Positions 35,725 to 48,329 of a DNA stretch of 64,000 nucleotides are shown here, in pieces (position 1 is the first letter of the stretch; each line of letters begins with the position of its first letter). Position numbers and translations under genes: made by a program. The notes below the pieces were generated by a model, which saw nothing but the letters and a program-made list of their open reading frames with translations, did no database searches and had not been told where the DNA came from. The stretch is from Odobenus rosmarus divergens (taxonomy: Eukaryota; Chordata; Mammalia; Carnivora; Odobenidae), in assembly GCF_000321225.1 (NCBI RefSeq), contig NW_004452099.1, forward strand, positions 271,536-335,535. Reading direction: 5' to 3'.

Positions 35725-36032
35725 GGATAGTGAAATTATCCTGTATGATACTGTGATGGTGGATACATGTCATTAAAAAATTTTCAAAACCCATAGAATG
35801 TACAATACTGAGTTAATTCTAATGTAAACTATGAACTTTAGCTAATAAAAATGTATCAATATTGACTCAACAATTGTAGAGATATCCTACACTAATGTGA
35901 GATATTAATAATAGGAGAAATTGGGGCTTCACAAGAGGAAGTTTATGGGAACTCTGGGTATTTTCATACAACACTTCCGTAAATCTAAAACTTCTCAAAA
36001 ATAGTCTTAGTCTATTAATTTAAAAATAATGG
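35725..36032 (+). mobile_element. old L1M-type 3' end
   Basis: Landmarks: GTATGATACTGTGATGGTGG, CCATAGAATGTACAATAC, TAATGTAAACTATGAACTTT, CTCAACAATTGTAGAG, GGGAACTCTGGGTATTTTC and TAGTCTATTAATTTAAAAA. A second, similar end follows directly. Confidence 0.72.
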
Positions 36033-36119
36033 AGCAAGGAAGCTTGAGGGAATGAGAGATATACTACCTATCTTGATGATGGTGATAGCATCATGGGTAT
36101 ATAAGTATATCTAAATCTA

Positions 36120-36655
36120 GTGATAAAAAGAAATGAGCTATCAAGCCATGAAAAGACGTGGAGGAAAATTAATTGCATATTGCAAAGTGGAAGACTCCAA
36201 TCTGAAAAGGCTTCTTATTGTATGATTTCAAGGCTACATACTATAAGATATTCTGGGAAAGGAAAAGCTATAGAGACAGTAAAAAATATCAGTGGTATTC
36301 AGGAGACTGAGGGGGCTAAGAGAAGGTGAAGAATAGGCTGAGTGCAGGGGATTTTCAGAACAGTGACACTATTCTGTATGACTGTCATGTAATGGTGACC
36401 ATGTGACATTATGCATTTGGCAAATCCCATAGATGTATACAATACAGTGAAATATAATGTAAGCTATAAATGTTAATAATAATAGATCAATATTAGCTCA
36501 TTTCTAACAAAAGTACCACATGAATGCAAGTTATTCATAATAGGAAAAACTAAGGACAGGGAGAGAGAGCATATGGGAACTCCCGGTACTTTCTGCTCAA
36601 TTTTTCTGTAAATCTGAAAGTGCTCTGAAAAATAAAACTGTTACTTAAAAAAAAA
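36120..36655 (+). mobile_element. old L1M-type 3' end, second copy
   Basis: ORF2-tail wording (GAGCTATCAAGCCATGAAAA, CCAATCTGAAAAGGCT) followed by the same 3'-UTR order as 35725-36032: CTGTATGACTGTCATGTAAT, GTATACAATACAGTGAA, GGGAACTCCCGGTACTTTC and AAAATAAAACTGTTACTTAAA. It carries more of the 5' side than its neighbour. Confidence 0.75.
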
Positions 36656-36659
36656 TGGT

Positions 36660-37835
36660 AAAAGAATTTACTAAGAACAAACCTTGTTTTCTTTTGGGTG
36701 AAAATTAGAAGTTTTGTTTTCATTATGAACCACAAAATGTATCTTTCTCTAACTCATTTTTTTCCAGGTATTTTGGAGAGCCCTTTATTTCAAATATTGC
36801 AGAAAATAAATGAACTATGGATAAGAGATACTGTTTGTTATTTCATTTTAAATATAGAGAAATCAAGTAGTATATTGGGTTGTCCTTTTGGCAAATTACA
36901 GCAATGGACAGATGGTTTTTCATTATCTTTTACACAGAAATGCCCGCTGGTAACAGTGTGTTTGGTATGGATGCTTACTCATCTGTGAGTAATTTCTGCT
37001 GCTTGGCCAGAGCATATCTTAAATCTTCCTCTACATCTGGGACAACATCTGCCTACAACCACATGTTAATATCTGTATTTTTGCCAAGAAGATACGTTCT
37101 ATCTTATGTCTTCCCAAAGGCAAAATCACAGGAGTGTATGGTGGGATTTTAAAAATGACTTCGAGAGAATACTCTCTAAATGTATTCTCCTTTTGTATAA
37201 AGTGTAAAATCTTATTGAGAACTTATTTTGCTTCACTAGCATATGTTCCTAACAATTAACTTGGAAAAGTAATCTCTATTTGAAACAGCTTCAAAATGTA
37301 GAATCAGTGTACCAGCATGGTTATCTATTTAAATATTATACTTTATACATTATACACAGTAAAGATAGAATTTCATGCTGTAAACATCTACAAAATACAC
37401 ACATCTTGTGCTTATTCTAAAGAGAAATGCAATGTATTATGCTTAATCCTTTTCTTTGATAAATGCTGATTTGTATAATGTTTACAACTCAGTAAATTAA
37501 ATTCATTCAAAAATATATTGAGAATTTTTGTTTTGTTATGTAATAATGATCTCCTCTAGGTTGAATATTATCATGTGTACGTTCAATTTTTTTTTTATTC
37601 TTCCTCTATATCAATCTTCCTTAAGAAGTAATAATTGAAGCCATAGACATGCATGTGACATAGTGCTTGAAATAGTTGTAGTGACTTGATAAGCAATAGC
37701 TACAAGAGTTATTTGCCCACTTTTTTCTCTGCTCCTAATTAATCTAGGATTATTTTTCTTTTTGCTGGTGTTTTCTTTGACAGTTTTTCAAGATTACAAA
37801 ATTGGCTTCTTGAAGTCAGTTGTATAGCCAAGGCC
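36660..37835. other. unassigned DNA
   Basis: Two overlapping plus frames (36698-36988 and 36880-37152) are the only longish frames. I recognise no protein family, and neither has flanking splice or promoter evidence. Confidence 0.35.
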
Positions 37836-37930
37836 ACTCCTCCTCCTCCTCCTCCTCCTTCTTCTTCTTCTTCTTCTTCTTCTTCTTCTTCTTCTTCTTC
37901 TTCTTCTTCTTCTCCTTTCTTCTTCTTTTT
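37836..37930. repeat. (TCC)n(TTC)n polypyrimidine microsatellite
   Basis: A TCC run grades into about 25 TTC/CTT units, ending directly at the tail of an antisense SINE. A pure purine:pyrimidine tract like this can form non-B structure (inference). Confidence 0.95.
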
Positions 37931-38104
37931 TGATTTTATCTATTTATTTGAGAGAGAGAGAGAAGGAATGGGGGGTGGCAGAGGGAGAGGGATAAGCAGA
38001 CTCCCCACTGAGCAGGGAGCCTGACATGGGACTCAATTCCAGGACCCTGAGATCATGACCTGAGCTGAAGGCAGATGCTTACCTAACTGAGACACATGCC
38101 CCTC
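37931..38104 (-). mobile_element. SINEC, antisense, tail expanded into (CTT)n
   Basis: GATTTTATCTATTTATTTGAG left and GAGACACATGCCCC right. The usual A-tail position (T on this strand) is occupied by the CTT array, consistent with expansion of a tail-derived microsatellite. Confidence 0.9.
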
Positions 38105-39096
38105 TTGTTCATTTTTACAAATATATGCCCTATCAAGAAAAAAAAAACAACTATTCACTCAAATCTCTTAGAAAGTTTCAAATAATTTTTATGTGAGAAT
38201 TGCTGAAAATTTTACTTAGCATGGTAATTACCCTATAAAAATTCTAAGTCATAAAAAAAATCATGTTTTTTAAGCTGTTTTTTTAACTCTCAACTTTGTC
38301 TATCTTTGTTTTTGCACAGATTTTATTTATATACCAATATTATGATTATAAGAACATCAGAGAAAGCCAAATATGCTAGCTGAATGCTTTAATGAAACTT
38401 TTTATCAGGAAACAGTCAAAGGCTTTCCAATAGTAGCATTCTTAAGTTTTCAGATAATTCTCCCAAACAAATTTGTTTCTGTTAAATTCATGGCATAGAT
38501 AAAGTTTAACCTCTTCAACTCTTTAAACATGTCTAGATGATGATTTTGAAAATATAGGAATCTAATTTTACCAAGACAATGTTTTGGAGTCATCATGAAC
38601 TGCAACCCTTATTATGTACTAATGTTTTTCTTGGATCAGTGGAAACCTGAAATCACTTAGAATTTGAGACAGTAGCTACCAGATATAGGGGTCCCCTACT
38701 GGTAATAAACAGTAAGGCAAATTCATATCTTGAGCCATAATGAAATCAGTTTGATTCTATAGAAGGATTGAAGAAGAAACAATTACAAATACAAGTGAAC
38801 AGTGGTAGGAAATAAAAATCCAGAGTAAGGGAATATTCTTTATTATTCCTATACAATCAGATTATGTTATCAGACATGTAAGTAGACAGTGCATTATGAT
38901 ATATCATCTAATGTTTCTTTTAACGTTCACTTCATTGTATTAACATGTAAATACTGATTAATAAAGGAAATATAATTTCTTACAAATTTGGTATCCTTAT
39001 TCATTCCAGTAGACACCCATAACTATTTGAATCCAAAGGTTTGTGCTTTACTCTTGCACTAATGTATATTGCATCACTACAAGGACATTAAAACTC
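38105..39096. other. AT-rich DNA, nothing recognised
   Basis: About 1 kb without a supported feature. Confidence 0.45.
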
Positions 39097-39107
39097 AGAA
39101 CAAGTAT

Positions 39108-39330
39108 CTTTCTTTCTTTAAGATTTTATGTATTTATTTGTGAGAGAGAGAGAGAGACAGAGCCAAGCAGGGGGAGTGGCAAGAAGAGGGAGAAGCAGGC
39201 TCCCTGCTGAGCAAGGAGCCTGATGTGGGACTCAGTCCCAGGACCCTGGGATCATGACCTGAGCTGAAGGCAGTCACTTAACCGACTGAGTCATGCATGC
39301 ATCCCCAGAACAAGCCACCCAGGTGTCCCC
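39108..39330 (-). mobile_element. SINEC, antisense, with duplicated end
   Basis: AAGATTTTATGTATTTATTTG left. The head end is followed by AGAACAAG, a second head end (CCACCCAGGTGTCCCC), then AGAATAAG: a 24-bp unit of head end plus target site is present twice (about 39291-39314 and 39315-39338). The matching left-hand target site AGAACAAGTAT is at 39097-39107. Confidence 0.9.
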
Positions 39331-39344
39331 AGAATAAGTATAAT

Positions 39345-39690
39345 AGGAATATACTGAGTATGAGTTTCTGTGGTAAACGCCCATATTAAAATTAGGTTTC
39401 TGTCATGATGCCAAACTTATATAAATTCAAATCTCAAAATTTTCATTAAATCTTATCTTCTACTTCATTCCCTGATCAATGTTCTGGTATTATCTTCTAC
39501 ACTAGATACAGTCAGAAAATTGCAAGTTATCATTTACCTTCTTCCTTGTTTATGCCACATAATTAATTATAAAGTCTTAAACATTTAGTTCCTTTGTTTT
39601 TGAAATGTATCCTTTTATTGCCAGCCAAAAATCATCTTATTTCAAATGCCTATTATCAATTGTTCAAATGCTTGCTAAAGCTTAGAGAAA
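39345..39690. other. unassigned AT-rich DNA
   Basis: No feature recognised. Confidence 0.4.
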
Positions 39691-39691
39691 C

Positions 39692-39815
39692 AGTGTGAAG
39701 CCTGCTTGAGATTCTCTCTCTCTCTCTCTTCCCCTGCTCATGCTCTGTCTCTTAAATGAATGAATGAATGAATAAATAAATAATAAATAAAATAATAAAA
39801 TCTCACATAGACCAA
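39692..39815 (+). mobile_element. SINEC, 5'-truncated
   Basis: Only the 3' half remains: GTGTGAAGCCTGCTTGAG, a CT run and a (GAAT)n/(AAATA)n tail. The tRNA-like head is absent. Confidence 0.8.
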
Positions 39816-39983
39816 GCTTATAATAATGTTATTTTAAAAATGAGACCTAACAAAACCCATCTGCATGCTGCCTATAGAGACTCATTTCAGACCTAAAGAC
39901 ATCTGCAGACTGAAGTGAGAGGATGGAGAAACATCTATCATGCTAATGGAGGTCAAAGAAAACCAGTGTAGCAATACTTATAT

Positions 39984-40044
39984 CAGACAAAACAGACTTT
40001 GGTATATGTGCTGCCGAAGCAAGCACCAGACAAAACAGACTTTG
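39984..40044 (-). ncRNA. U6 snRNA 5'-end micro-retrocopy with target-site duplications
   Basis: Positions 40002-40026 read, on the minus strand, as the first 25 nt of U6 snRNA (GTGCTTGCTTCGGCAGCACA then TATAC), with one difference from the usual U6 start (T for C at the sixth base). On both sides lies the same perfect 18-bp repeat CAGACAAAACAGACTTTG (39984-40001 and 40027-40044); removing the fragment and one repeat restores the L1 ORF2 order. It has no A-tail. It is too short to be a functional gene and lacks a pol III terminator. U6-derived retropseudogenes are known; the mechanism here is inference. Confidence 0.88.
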
Positions 40045-42507
40045 AAAACAAAGACTAACAAGAGACATAGAAGGACACTATATAACACTAAAGGAGACAA
40101 CCTGATAAGAGGATATAAGAGTTGTAAATATTTATGCAACCAATATGAAAGTACCTAAATACATAAAACAGTTAATAACAAACATAAAGGAAATAATCAA
40201 CAGTAATACAGTAATTGCAGGGGACGTTAACACCACACTCATATCAATGGACAGATTATCAAAACAGAAAATCAACAAGGAAACAGTGGCTTTGAATGAC
40301 ACACTGGACTAGATGGATTTGACATATTCACAACATTCCATCCTAAAACAGCAGAATAAACATTGTTTTCAAATGCACATAAAACATTCTCCAGAACAGA
40401 TCACATATTAGGCCACAAAACAAATCTCAACAAATTTTAAAATATTGAAGTCATACCATATCTTTCCTGACTATAGCATTATGAAACTAGAAATCAACCA
40501 CACAGAAAAATTCTGGAAAGAGCACAAATACATGGAGGCTAAATAACATGCTCCTAAACAATGAATGGGTCAACCAAAAAAATCAAAAAGAAATAAAAAA
40601 TTACATGGAAACAAATGAAAATGAAAACACAACAGTCCAAAATCTTTGGGATGCAGCAAAAGTGGTTCTAAGAGGGAAGTTTATAGCGATACAGGCCTAC
40701 CTCAAGAAGCAAGTAAAATCTCAAGTAAACAACCTAACTTTACATCTAAAGGAGCTAGAACAAGAACAAATAAAACTCAAACTCAGCAAAAGGAAGGAAA
40801 TAATAAAGATTATAGAAGAAATAAATGATATACAAACTAAAACAAAACAAAAAACAGTAGAACAGATCAATAAAACCGGGAGCTTGTTCTTTGAAAAGAT
40901 CAACAAGATGGACAAACTTCTAGCAAAACTCATAAAAAAAGAGAGAGAGACAGAGAGAGAAAGAGAGGACCCAAATAAACAAAATCACTAATGAAAGAGG
41001 AGAAATAACAAACAACACCACAGAAATACAAATGATTGTAACAGAATATTATGACAACATGTATGCCAACAAATTGGACAGCTTAGAAGAAATGGAATAA
41101 TTCCTAGAAACATATAACCTACTAAAACTAAAGTAGGAAAAAAAATAGAAAATTTGAACAGATCACTTACCAGCAATGAAATTGAATCAGTAATCAAAAA
41201 ACTCCCAAAAAACAGAAGTCCAGGACCAGGCAAATTCTACCAAACATTAAGAGTTCATACTCACTCTTCTCGAACTGTTCCAAAAAATACAGCAGGAAGG
41301 AAGACTTCTGATTTCATTCTATGAAGACAGTGTCACCCTGAGGTCAAAACCAGATAAAGATACCACAAAAAAAGAGAACTACAGGCCAATATCTCTCCTG
41401 AATATGCATGCAAAAATTCTCAACAAAACATTAACAAATAGAATCAAACAATATACTGAAAAAATCATACACCATGATCAAGTGGGATTTATTCCTAGGA
41501 TGCAAGGGTGGTAGTTCAATATTCACAAAACAACCAACATATACATCACATCAATAAGAAAGAATAAAAACCATACCACCATTCAATAGATGAAGAAAAA
41601 GCATTTGACAATGTGCAACATCCATTCATCATAAAAACCCACCACAAAGTAGTCTAGAGGGAACATAGTTCAACATAATAAAGGCCTTTTATGAAAACCC
41701 ACAGCCAACATCAACTCAATGGTGAAAAACTGAGAGCTTTTCCCCTAAGATCAGGAACAAGATAAGGATGTCCTCTGCCACCACTTTTATTCAACATAGT
41801 ACTGGAAATCCTACCCACAGCAATTAGATGACAAAAAGAAATAAAAGGCACCCAAATGAGTAAGGAAAAAGTAAAAGAAGTAAGTGTCTCTATTTGTAGA
41901 TGACACATATATATAGAAAACCTCCACCAAAAAAATACTAGAACTGATAAATAAATTCAGTGAAGTCACAAGATACAAAATTAATGTACAAAAATCCATT
42001 TAAAAATCTTTTGTATTCCTCTATACTAATAATGAAGTAGCAGAAAGTAAAATTAAAAAGAAAATCCCATTTACAATTGCATCCCAAACAATAAAATATC
42101 TAGAAATAAATTTAGCCAAAGAAGTGAAAGACCCGTACTTTGAAAATTATAAAACACTGATGAAAGAAATACAAGATGGTGCAAAGACATGGAAAGACAT
42201 TCCATGGTCATGGGTTGAAAGAACAAATATTAAAACGTCTATACTACCCAAAGCAATCTACATGTTTAATGCAAGCCCTATCAAAATACCAACAGCATTT
42301 TTCACAAAACTAGAACAGGCAACCCCAAAATTTGTATGGAACCACAAAAGACCTGGAGTAGCCAAAACAATCTTGAAAAAGAAAAACAAAACTGGAGGTA
42401 TCATGATTCCAGATTTCAAGTTAGGCTCAAAGCAGTAGTAATTAAAATAGTATGGTACTGGCATAAAAATAGATACGTAGATCAATGGATTAGAACAGAA
42501 AACCCAG

Positions 42508-42704
42508 TTGGGTCACCTAGGTGACTCAGTCAGTTGAGCATCTGACTCTTGATTTTGTATCAGTTCGTGATCTCGAGGTCCTGGGATTGACCCCTGTGTT
42601 GGACTCCCACACTCAGTGGGGAGTCTGTTTGAGGATTCTCTCTCCCTCTGCCTCTCCTCCACTCATGCCTCCCTCCTCTAATAAATAAATAATCTTAAAA
42701 ACAA
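42508..42704 (+). mobile_element. SINEC inserted in L1
   Basis: Diverged head GGGTCACCTAGGTGACTCAG. Target-site duplication AAAACCCAG at 42499-42507 and 42705-42713, in ORF2 sequence. Confidence 0.92.
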
Positions 42705-43999
42705 AAAACCCAGAAATAAACACACAATTATATGGTCAATTAATCTTTGACAAAGGAGGAAAGAATACCCAATGGGATAAAGTCTCTTCAACACATTGTG
42801 TTGGCAAAACTGGTCAGCTACATGCAAACGAATTAACCTGGACCACTTTTTTCACCATTCACAAGAAATAAATTCAAAAAGGATTAAAGACCTAAATGTG
42901 ATAACTGAAACCATAAAAATTCTAGAAAAGCAAGTCAATAATCTCCTTGACATTGACTGCAGCAATATTTTTCTAGATGTGTTTCCTGAGGTAAGGGAAA
43001 TAAAAGCAAAAATAAACTATTGGGACGACATCAAAATAAAAAGTTTCTGCACACTGAAGGAAACAATTAACAAAACTAAAAGGTCTAGAGGGAACATACC
43101 TCAACATACTTGCAAATGACCTATTCAATAAAGGGGTATTATCCAAATAACCCAGTTAAAAAATGGGAAGGAGACATGAACAGACATTTCTCCAAAGAAG
43201 ACATACAGATGGCCAAACAAACACATGAAAAGATGCTAAACATCACTCATCATCAGGGAAATACAAATCAAAACCACAGTGAGATATCACTTCACATCTG
43301 TCAGAATGGCTAAAATCAAAAACACAAGAAACAAGTCTTGGCAAAGATGTGGAGAAAAAAAGACCTTTTTGCACTGTTGGTGGGAATGCAAACTGCTGCA
43401 GCCCCTCTGGAAAACAGTATGGAGCTTCCTCAAAAAATTAAAAATAGAACTACCGTAAGGTCCAGTAAGCACACTACTTGGTATTTACCTCCAAAATACA
43501 AAAACACTAATTCAAAGGGGTATATGCACCTCTATGGTTATTGCTGCATTATTTATAATAGCCAAGCTATGGAGGCCAGTCAAGTGTCCATTGATAGATG
43601 AATGGATAAAGATGAAGTGATGTATATATATATATAAAATGGAATATTATTCAGCCATAATAATGAATGAAATCTTGCCATTTGCAACAACATGGATAAA
43701 GCTAGAGAGTATGCTAAGGGAAATAAATTAGAGAAAGATAAATATATGATCTCACCCATATGTGGAATTTAAGAAATTTAACATTTTTAATGGTTTAATG
43801 AGCAAAGGAAAAAAAAGGAGAGAGACAAAGGAAAAAAGGAAAAACAAAAACAAAAATAGAAAGCAAAGAAAAAAAAGAGAGAGAGATAAAACAAGAAACA
43901 GTCAATTACAGAGAGAAAATTGATGGTTACCAGAGAGGAGGTGGGGGGATGGGAGAAATAGAGGATGGGGATTAAATGGAAACAAATAAATTAAAAAAT

Positions 44000-44588
44000 T
44001 AAAAAGAATAAAAATAATTACACCAATATTGCATAGGTTTTAAAGTAAATGGGTAATTTTAACTCCTTGAAATTATAACAGATTGCTTAGTTTTACTCAA
44101 AATATTCCATTTTTAATATATGATTGTGTATATTTAAATTTATGCAATATAATTAAACTGGGCTAGAAAAAATTCACATAAATATTTGACATGAAAAAAG
44201 CAAATGAGTGAAATAGACATACAGCTCAGAAATTTGGACAAAGTTGTTAGAGAAATCAATGAATTTTTAACTTACAAAAGAAAGACATTACCTACACAAA
44301 TATGTTAATAAAGTAGGACAGATAAAAATGAATGCTTTTAAAATAAATGCAATATCATGCTCTCTGGGCATAAAGGAAAGGCTAGTTAAACTGTCCATCA
44401 ACTATTGACCAACAAAACAAAATATGTAATTCATCAAATACAAGTTCAAAGATCAAACACAAAATTCACTCTAAATATGCCATATGTATTCAATAAAGTG
44501 CAATATATTCTACATTTTATGTCTATCTTCTTAAGAGAATTAATTTGTCATGCATATGTGCTAATTTATTTATCACACTACTAATGGG
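44000..44588. other. AT-rich DNA, nothing recognised
   Basis: Flank of the 4-kb L1. No feature supported. Confidence 0.45.
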
Positions 44589-44589
44589 C

Positions 44590-45090
44590 ATGAAGTTATT
44601 TTTATGCTTCACTATTACAAAATTTACATGTGGAATACTTCTATATAATACATTTCCAGAAGTGTGATTGCTGAGTCTTAAGTGAGCATTTAAAGAATTG
44701 GTAGCTGGTGACTAGTATCCTCATTATCACAATTAAAACAAAATATATCCCCAAATAAAGTGTGTTGAATTACCTACTTTCCCCAACTTTCTCTTCAACT
44801 TTCCATATCTTTGCCAATCTCACTGGGAAGGTGTGTTACTCATTATAGATTTAATTTCTGATTAATTTTATTATCCTTTCTACTTAGTTTTTGATTGGTG
44901 AAGTAACTTTCTACATCACTCTGTAATAATTCACCAGTCTGCATATTTATGACTTGTCTACTTTTGCTTACAAATGTTTGTGACATTTATCCACATTGTG
45001 AATATAGCTGTAGTTTATTCTTTGCATTGCTGCCTAGTATTCCACAATTTACTGCTCCATTCTGCTTTTTATGAACTGTTATAATCTTAA
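44590..45090 (-). mobile_element. possible very old L1 fragments, antisense
   Basis: GAAGTGTGATTGCTGAGTCT, CCATATCTTTGCCAATCTCA and CTGCCTAGTATTCCACAATT resemble antisense ORF2-tail/3'-UTR phrases. Their order is rearranged, so there may be two fragments. Confidence 0.4.
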
Positions 45091-45900
45091 CCAAGATGCA
45101 TTAATACAAATGCATTATTTCTTCTTCTCCCATTCCCTCTTCAAATATTTTAAATAGTACAGTTGAATCTTTGACATCATAGTAAAAGTCATTAAAATAG
45201 CATTTTATTTACTTATATATTTTCCTAACTATTCGTATTATTTTAAGTGTCTCTTTTTTATATTTGTGTTTATTGTAGTGGCAATAGTGTAGGTTAATAT
45301 TAAATTGATGTGGAATGGGAGAAGGAGCAGTGGTTAGGGAACAGGCTGTGCTAGCTTTCACAAGGGGGACTGTCTTTTGGTTTTCAGAATAATGACACCA
45401 GTCAAAGAATACTTCCTGCAAACTTTTAACAAATATTCTATAAAGATGGAGTAAGAGCCATGATTAAATGAGATTAAAACTGCATAATAGTTTTGGTTCT
45501 ATCCTTATGATAGTGCTTCCCCTGAAGTCCTATCAAATGTTGGATATGTATTCTTCTTCATTTTATTGACTGCAAGACCTGTAGCCTTTTTGGTGAGGTT
45601 GGTTTCCTCTTTCCTTCTTTTTTTCTCCTCACAGAGACTGCCAGGATATTTATTTATTACTTTTACTCTACTAAAGATCAAAATATCATAAGACTAGCCA
45701 CATCCTAATTCATTTGCACTATCCTATTGACACGTGTGTGTGTGTGTGTGTGCATGTGTATATATTGTCAACTACTGTATCATGATTTAAAACACGTAAA
45801 TACTATCTCCTTCCACTTATCAAAATTACTTATTCCAGTATTCTGTATTCTTTCTCCAGAATTATTCTACCACTACTTTGGGTCAATGACACTACCACCT
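45091..45900. other. unassigned DNA; (TG)n at 45732-45756
   Basis: Contains a short TG microsatellite. The 70-codon minus frame at 45209-45421 has no recognisable domain. Confidence 0.4.
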
Positions 45901-45919
45901 TTTAAATGTTAGTACCCTT

Positions 45920-46107
45920 GGGGTGCCTGGGTGGCTCAGTCGTTAAGCGTCTGCCTTCAGCTCGAGTCATGATCCCAGAGTCCTGGGATCGAGGCCTGCA
46001 TCGAGCTCCCCGCTCCGCGGGAAGCCTGCTTCTCCCTCTCCCACTCCCCCTGCTTGTGTTCCGTCTCTCTCTGTCAAATAAATAAATAAAATCTTAAAAA
46101 ATAAAAT
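45920..46107 (+). mobile_element. SINEC
   Basis: Head GGGGTGCCTGGGTGGCTCAG. Perfect 12-bp target-site duplication AAATGTTAGTAC at 45904-45915 and 46108-46119. Confidence 0.95.
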
Positions 46108-46119
46108 AAATGTTAGTAC

Positions 46120-48300
46120 ACCTATCATTTCTTCCTTTTATCTTTATGTAACATAAAGACAGTTGTTCATCACTCTCTTGCCCCTTTCCACATTTCTTTT
46201 ACTTGATTGTCAAATTTCTAACTCTGACTGAAACCAGATCATTTCATGTTCATTGACAGCATCCAAGGAGAAGAACCTGATTGTAGAAAAACTAAACAGG
46301 CATGCTCACTGTTTTCATTCTAAGTGAACTGAGATCCTCATACATCTCAAATGGTGTATTATTTCTGTTAGGCAGACCTATTTTTTCCCTAGTGGATAAA
46401 CTCTCCAAAATTCCCAGGATGGCCATTTTCTCTCATCCAGTCTCTAACAACTCCTCCCCCTTTTTGTCAAACTGTCATCTATTTCCCAGAAAATAAAGAG
46501 ACCAACAGAAGAAAGCAAACTCATTTTCTTTCAAAAAATAGTCCAACTCACGTGCCTCTGTCCTTATATTCTGCCCACATTCCTGTTACAGAAGATCCCT
46601 CTCTACATTATTCTTCATCTCTGCCCAACACAAGTCTTAAAGCCTTTGTGAATGACTGCATAATGGGCATAACATCCTCTCAGACACTATATTGATGCCC
46701 TCTGCAAGGCCAAAATAAAGAATCAATCTTGGTTAACTTTCAGCATAGTATTTCCCAAAGAGTTACTAATTAGCAATAGAAAATATTAACAGAGCAGAAG
46801 TCACACACAAAAGGAAAAAGTTATCACCAGTAATGGGATAAATAAAAATCATGCTCACCCTAAAATCATGCTCAGAAAAGGATAAAACATTACATCCTTG
46901 GTATTTCTGCCAAAAATACCTAATCTGAACCTAATCCTGTTAAAACATCAGACAACTATAAATTGAAAGATGTCTTATAAACTATCAATTGCATAAAAAA
47001 AAGACTAAGGAAACATCAGATTAAGAGAGATTAAAGAAAAATAATTAAAGAAAAGGTAAAATCCTGGATTAAGTCCAGGACCAGATTTTGTTTTTCTTTT
47101 GCTGTAAGTGACATCAATGGGACAAAGGTCAAAATTTGAGTAAGGTCATTGCATTAGATATTAGTATTATATCAATGCTAATTTCTTAATTTATATAATT
47201 GCACTATGGTTAACAGAACATCTTTATTTTTTCCATCTCTTATCTCTAACTAAGAAAGAAAATTTTAAAAATTTTATAATAGACTAAGAATACCTTAAGA
47301 TAGTAATAGAAAATTCAACAGGTTTTTAACTTGTATGCTGTGGTAAGTGGAGGTTGACCTGATTCTGCACAACAAAGATACATACAGAACATCACCATTC
47401 TGAATTCTCTCGTAGTTCATTTTAAAATCACTTACTGCAACTGTCAAACATATGGTTTTAAATATGCATATTTTAAATAGAAAATTGCTTGAAGCATTTC
47501 CATATTCCTTGAATAACCATTATGTTTATATGCATAAACCAGGAAAGGTCTAATTGCTATTTGCATGGATTATTTACGGCTAAGTGGTCTATGAAGAAAT
47601 GAGAGTCCATAAAAATGCTATTGTGTATGAAAACCAATCTGTGTTGCTCATTTTAATTGGGTATAAGAATATTGGTTTATAGATTTTAGAAACAGCCATA
47701 TAAATGTTTCTCACAAACAGAACAAAGGTTATAGAAATAATCTGTCAACTAAATGCTTTAATAAACTTTTCTAACTGAATGTTTTATTTTCACAGAAAAA
47801 TGGGTTTCCTGGTTTCCTGTCTCCAATAGGTCTATCACTGCAAATATAAATATGCATTTTTAAAATTACTAAGATGCCTCTTCTATCCTGTAGAATTCAC
47901 TTGTCATTTTATCTGATATTGTTGTAGTAATCAAAGACATCTAACATTGGTAGCCACCAGTGATATTGGATTTTTTTGTTTTTTCGGGGGGGGCAAAATA
48001 TTAGAGGTATTTAAAAATACAGAAAAGACTAGTATATAGTTACTTACCCCAAGATATTCACACTCAAGGAGAGCGGAAGACAAAATAACTTTTTTCCCTT
48101 AATATACTTTCTTCCCTTATTTTTTTTTGTTTGTTTCAACGATGAAAACAAATGATTCTACTCTACTCTTTGACCTGAACATCAAAAGTTGTAATGGCAT
48201 CATGCCTATAAATTACAGGAGACTTTTTTTGCAAAATGGGCATAAAATCCTAGTCTAGTTGTGATTCTGCATAAATTTTTATGCTCTACTTTTCTTTCAA
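46120..48300. other. unassigned AT-rich DNA
   Basis: About 2.2 kb. A G-run lies near 47985-47993. A faint old-repeat feel at 46140-46740 could not be assigned. Confidence 0.4.
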
Positions 48301-48329
48301 AGGGAAAGTAAGTAATGTTCTCTGGAGTA

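Larger units (their letters stand above)
39845..43995 (+). mobile_element. 5'-truncated L1 (~4 kb): most of ORF2 plus 3' UTR
   Basis: Longest L1 in the window. It starts within the ORF2 endonuclease region (an AGDVNTTL relic of the GDFN-type motif near 40217) and continues through the linker (147-codon frame 40548-40991, with LLNNEWVNQKNQKEIKNY, NLWDAAKVVLRGKFIAIQAY, NLTLHLKELEQEQIKLKLS), the reverse transcriptase (SPGPGKFYQ near 41216, [11 protein letters not shown] then a stop near 41480, FVDD in place of the usual FADD near 41890), the post-RT region (42124-42440), the ORF2 C-terminal region (42720-43610) and an A/G-rich 3' UTR. Many stops and frameshifts make it inactive. It contains a U6 fragment (40002-40026) and a SINE (42508-42704). 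Confidence 0.92.

Noticed and set aside
36698..37152. Two overlapping plus frames (96 and 90 codons) as a candidate exon or retrocopy
   Set aside because: No family recognised, frames overlap in different phases, and no poly-A or target-site duplication flanks them.
40548..40991. 147-codon coiled-coil-like, Lys/Glu-rich frame as a novel protein
   Set aside because: It is the ORF2 linker between endonuclease and reverse transcriptase within the 4-kb L1.
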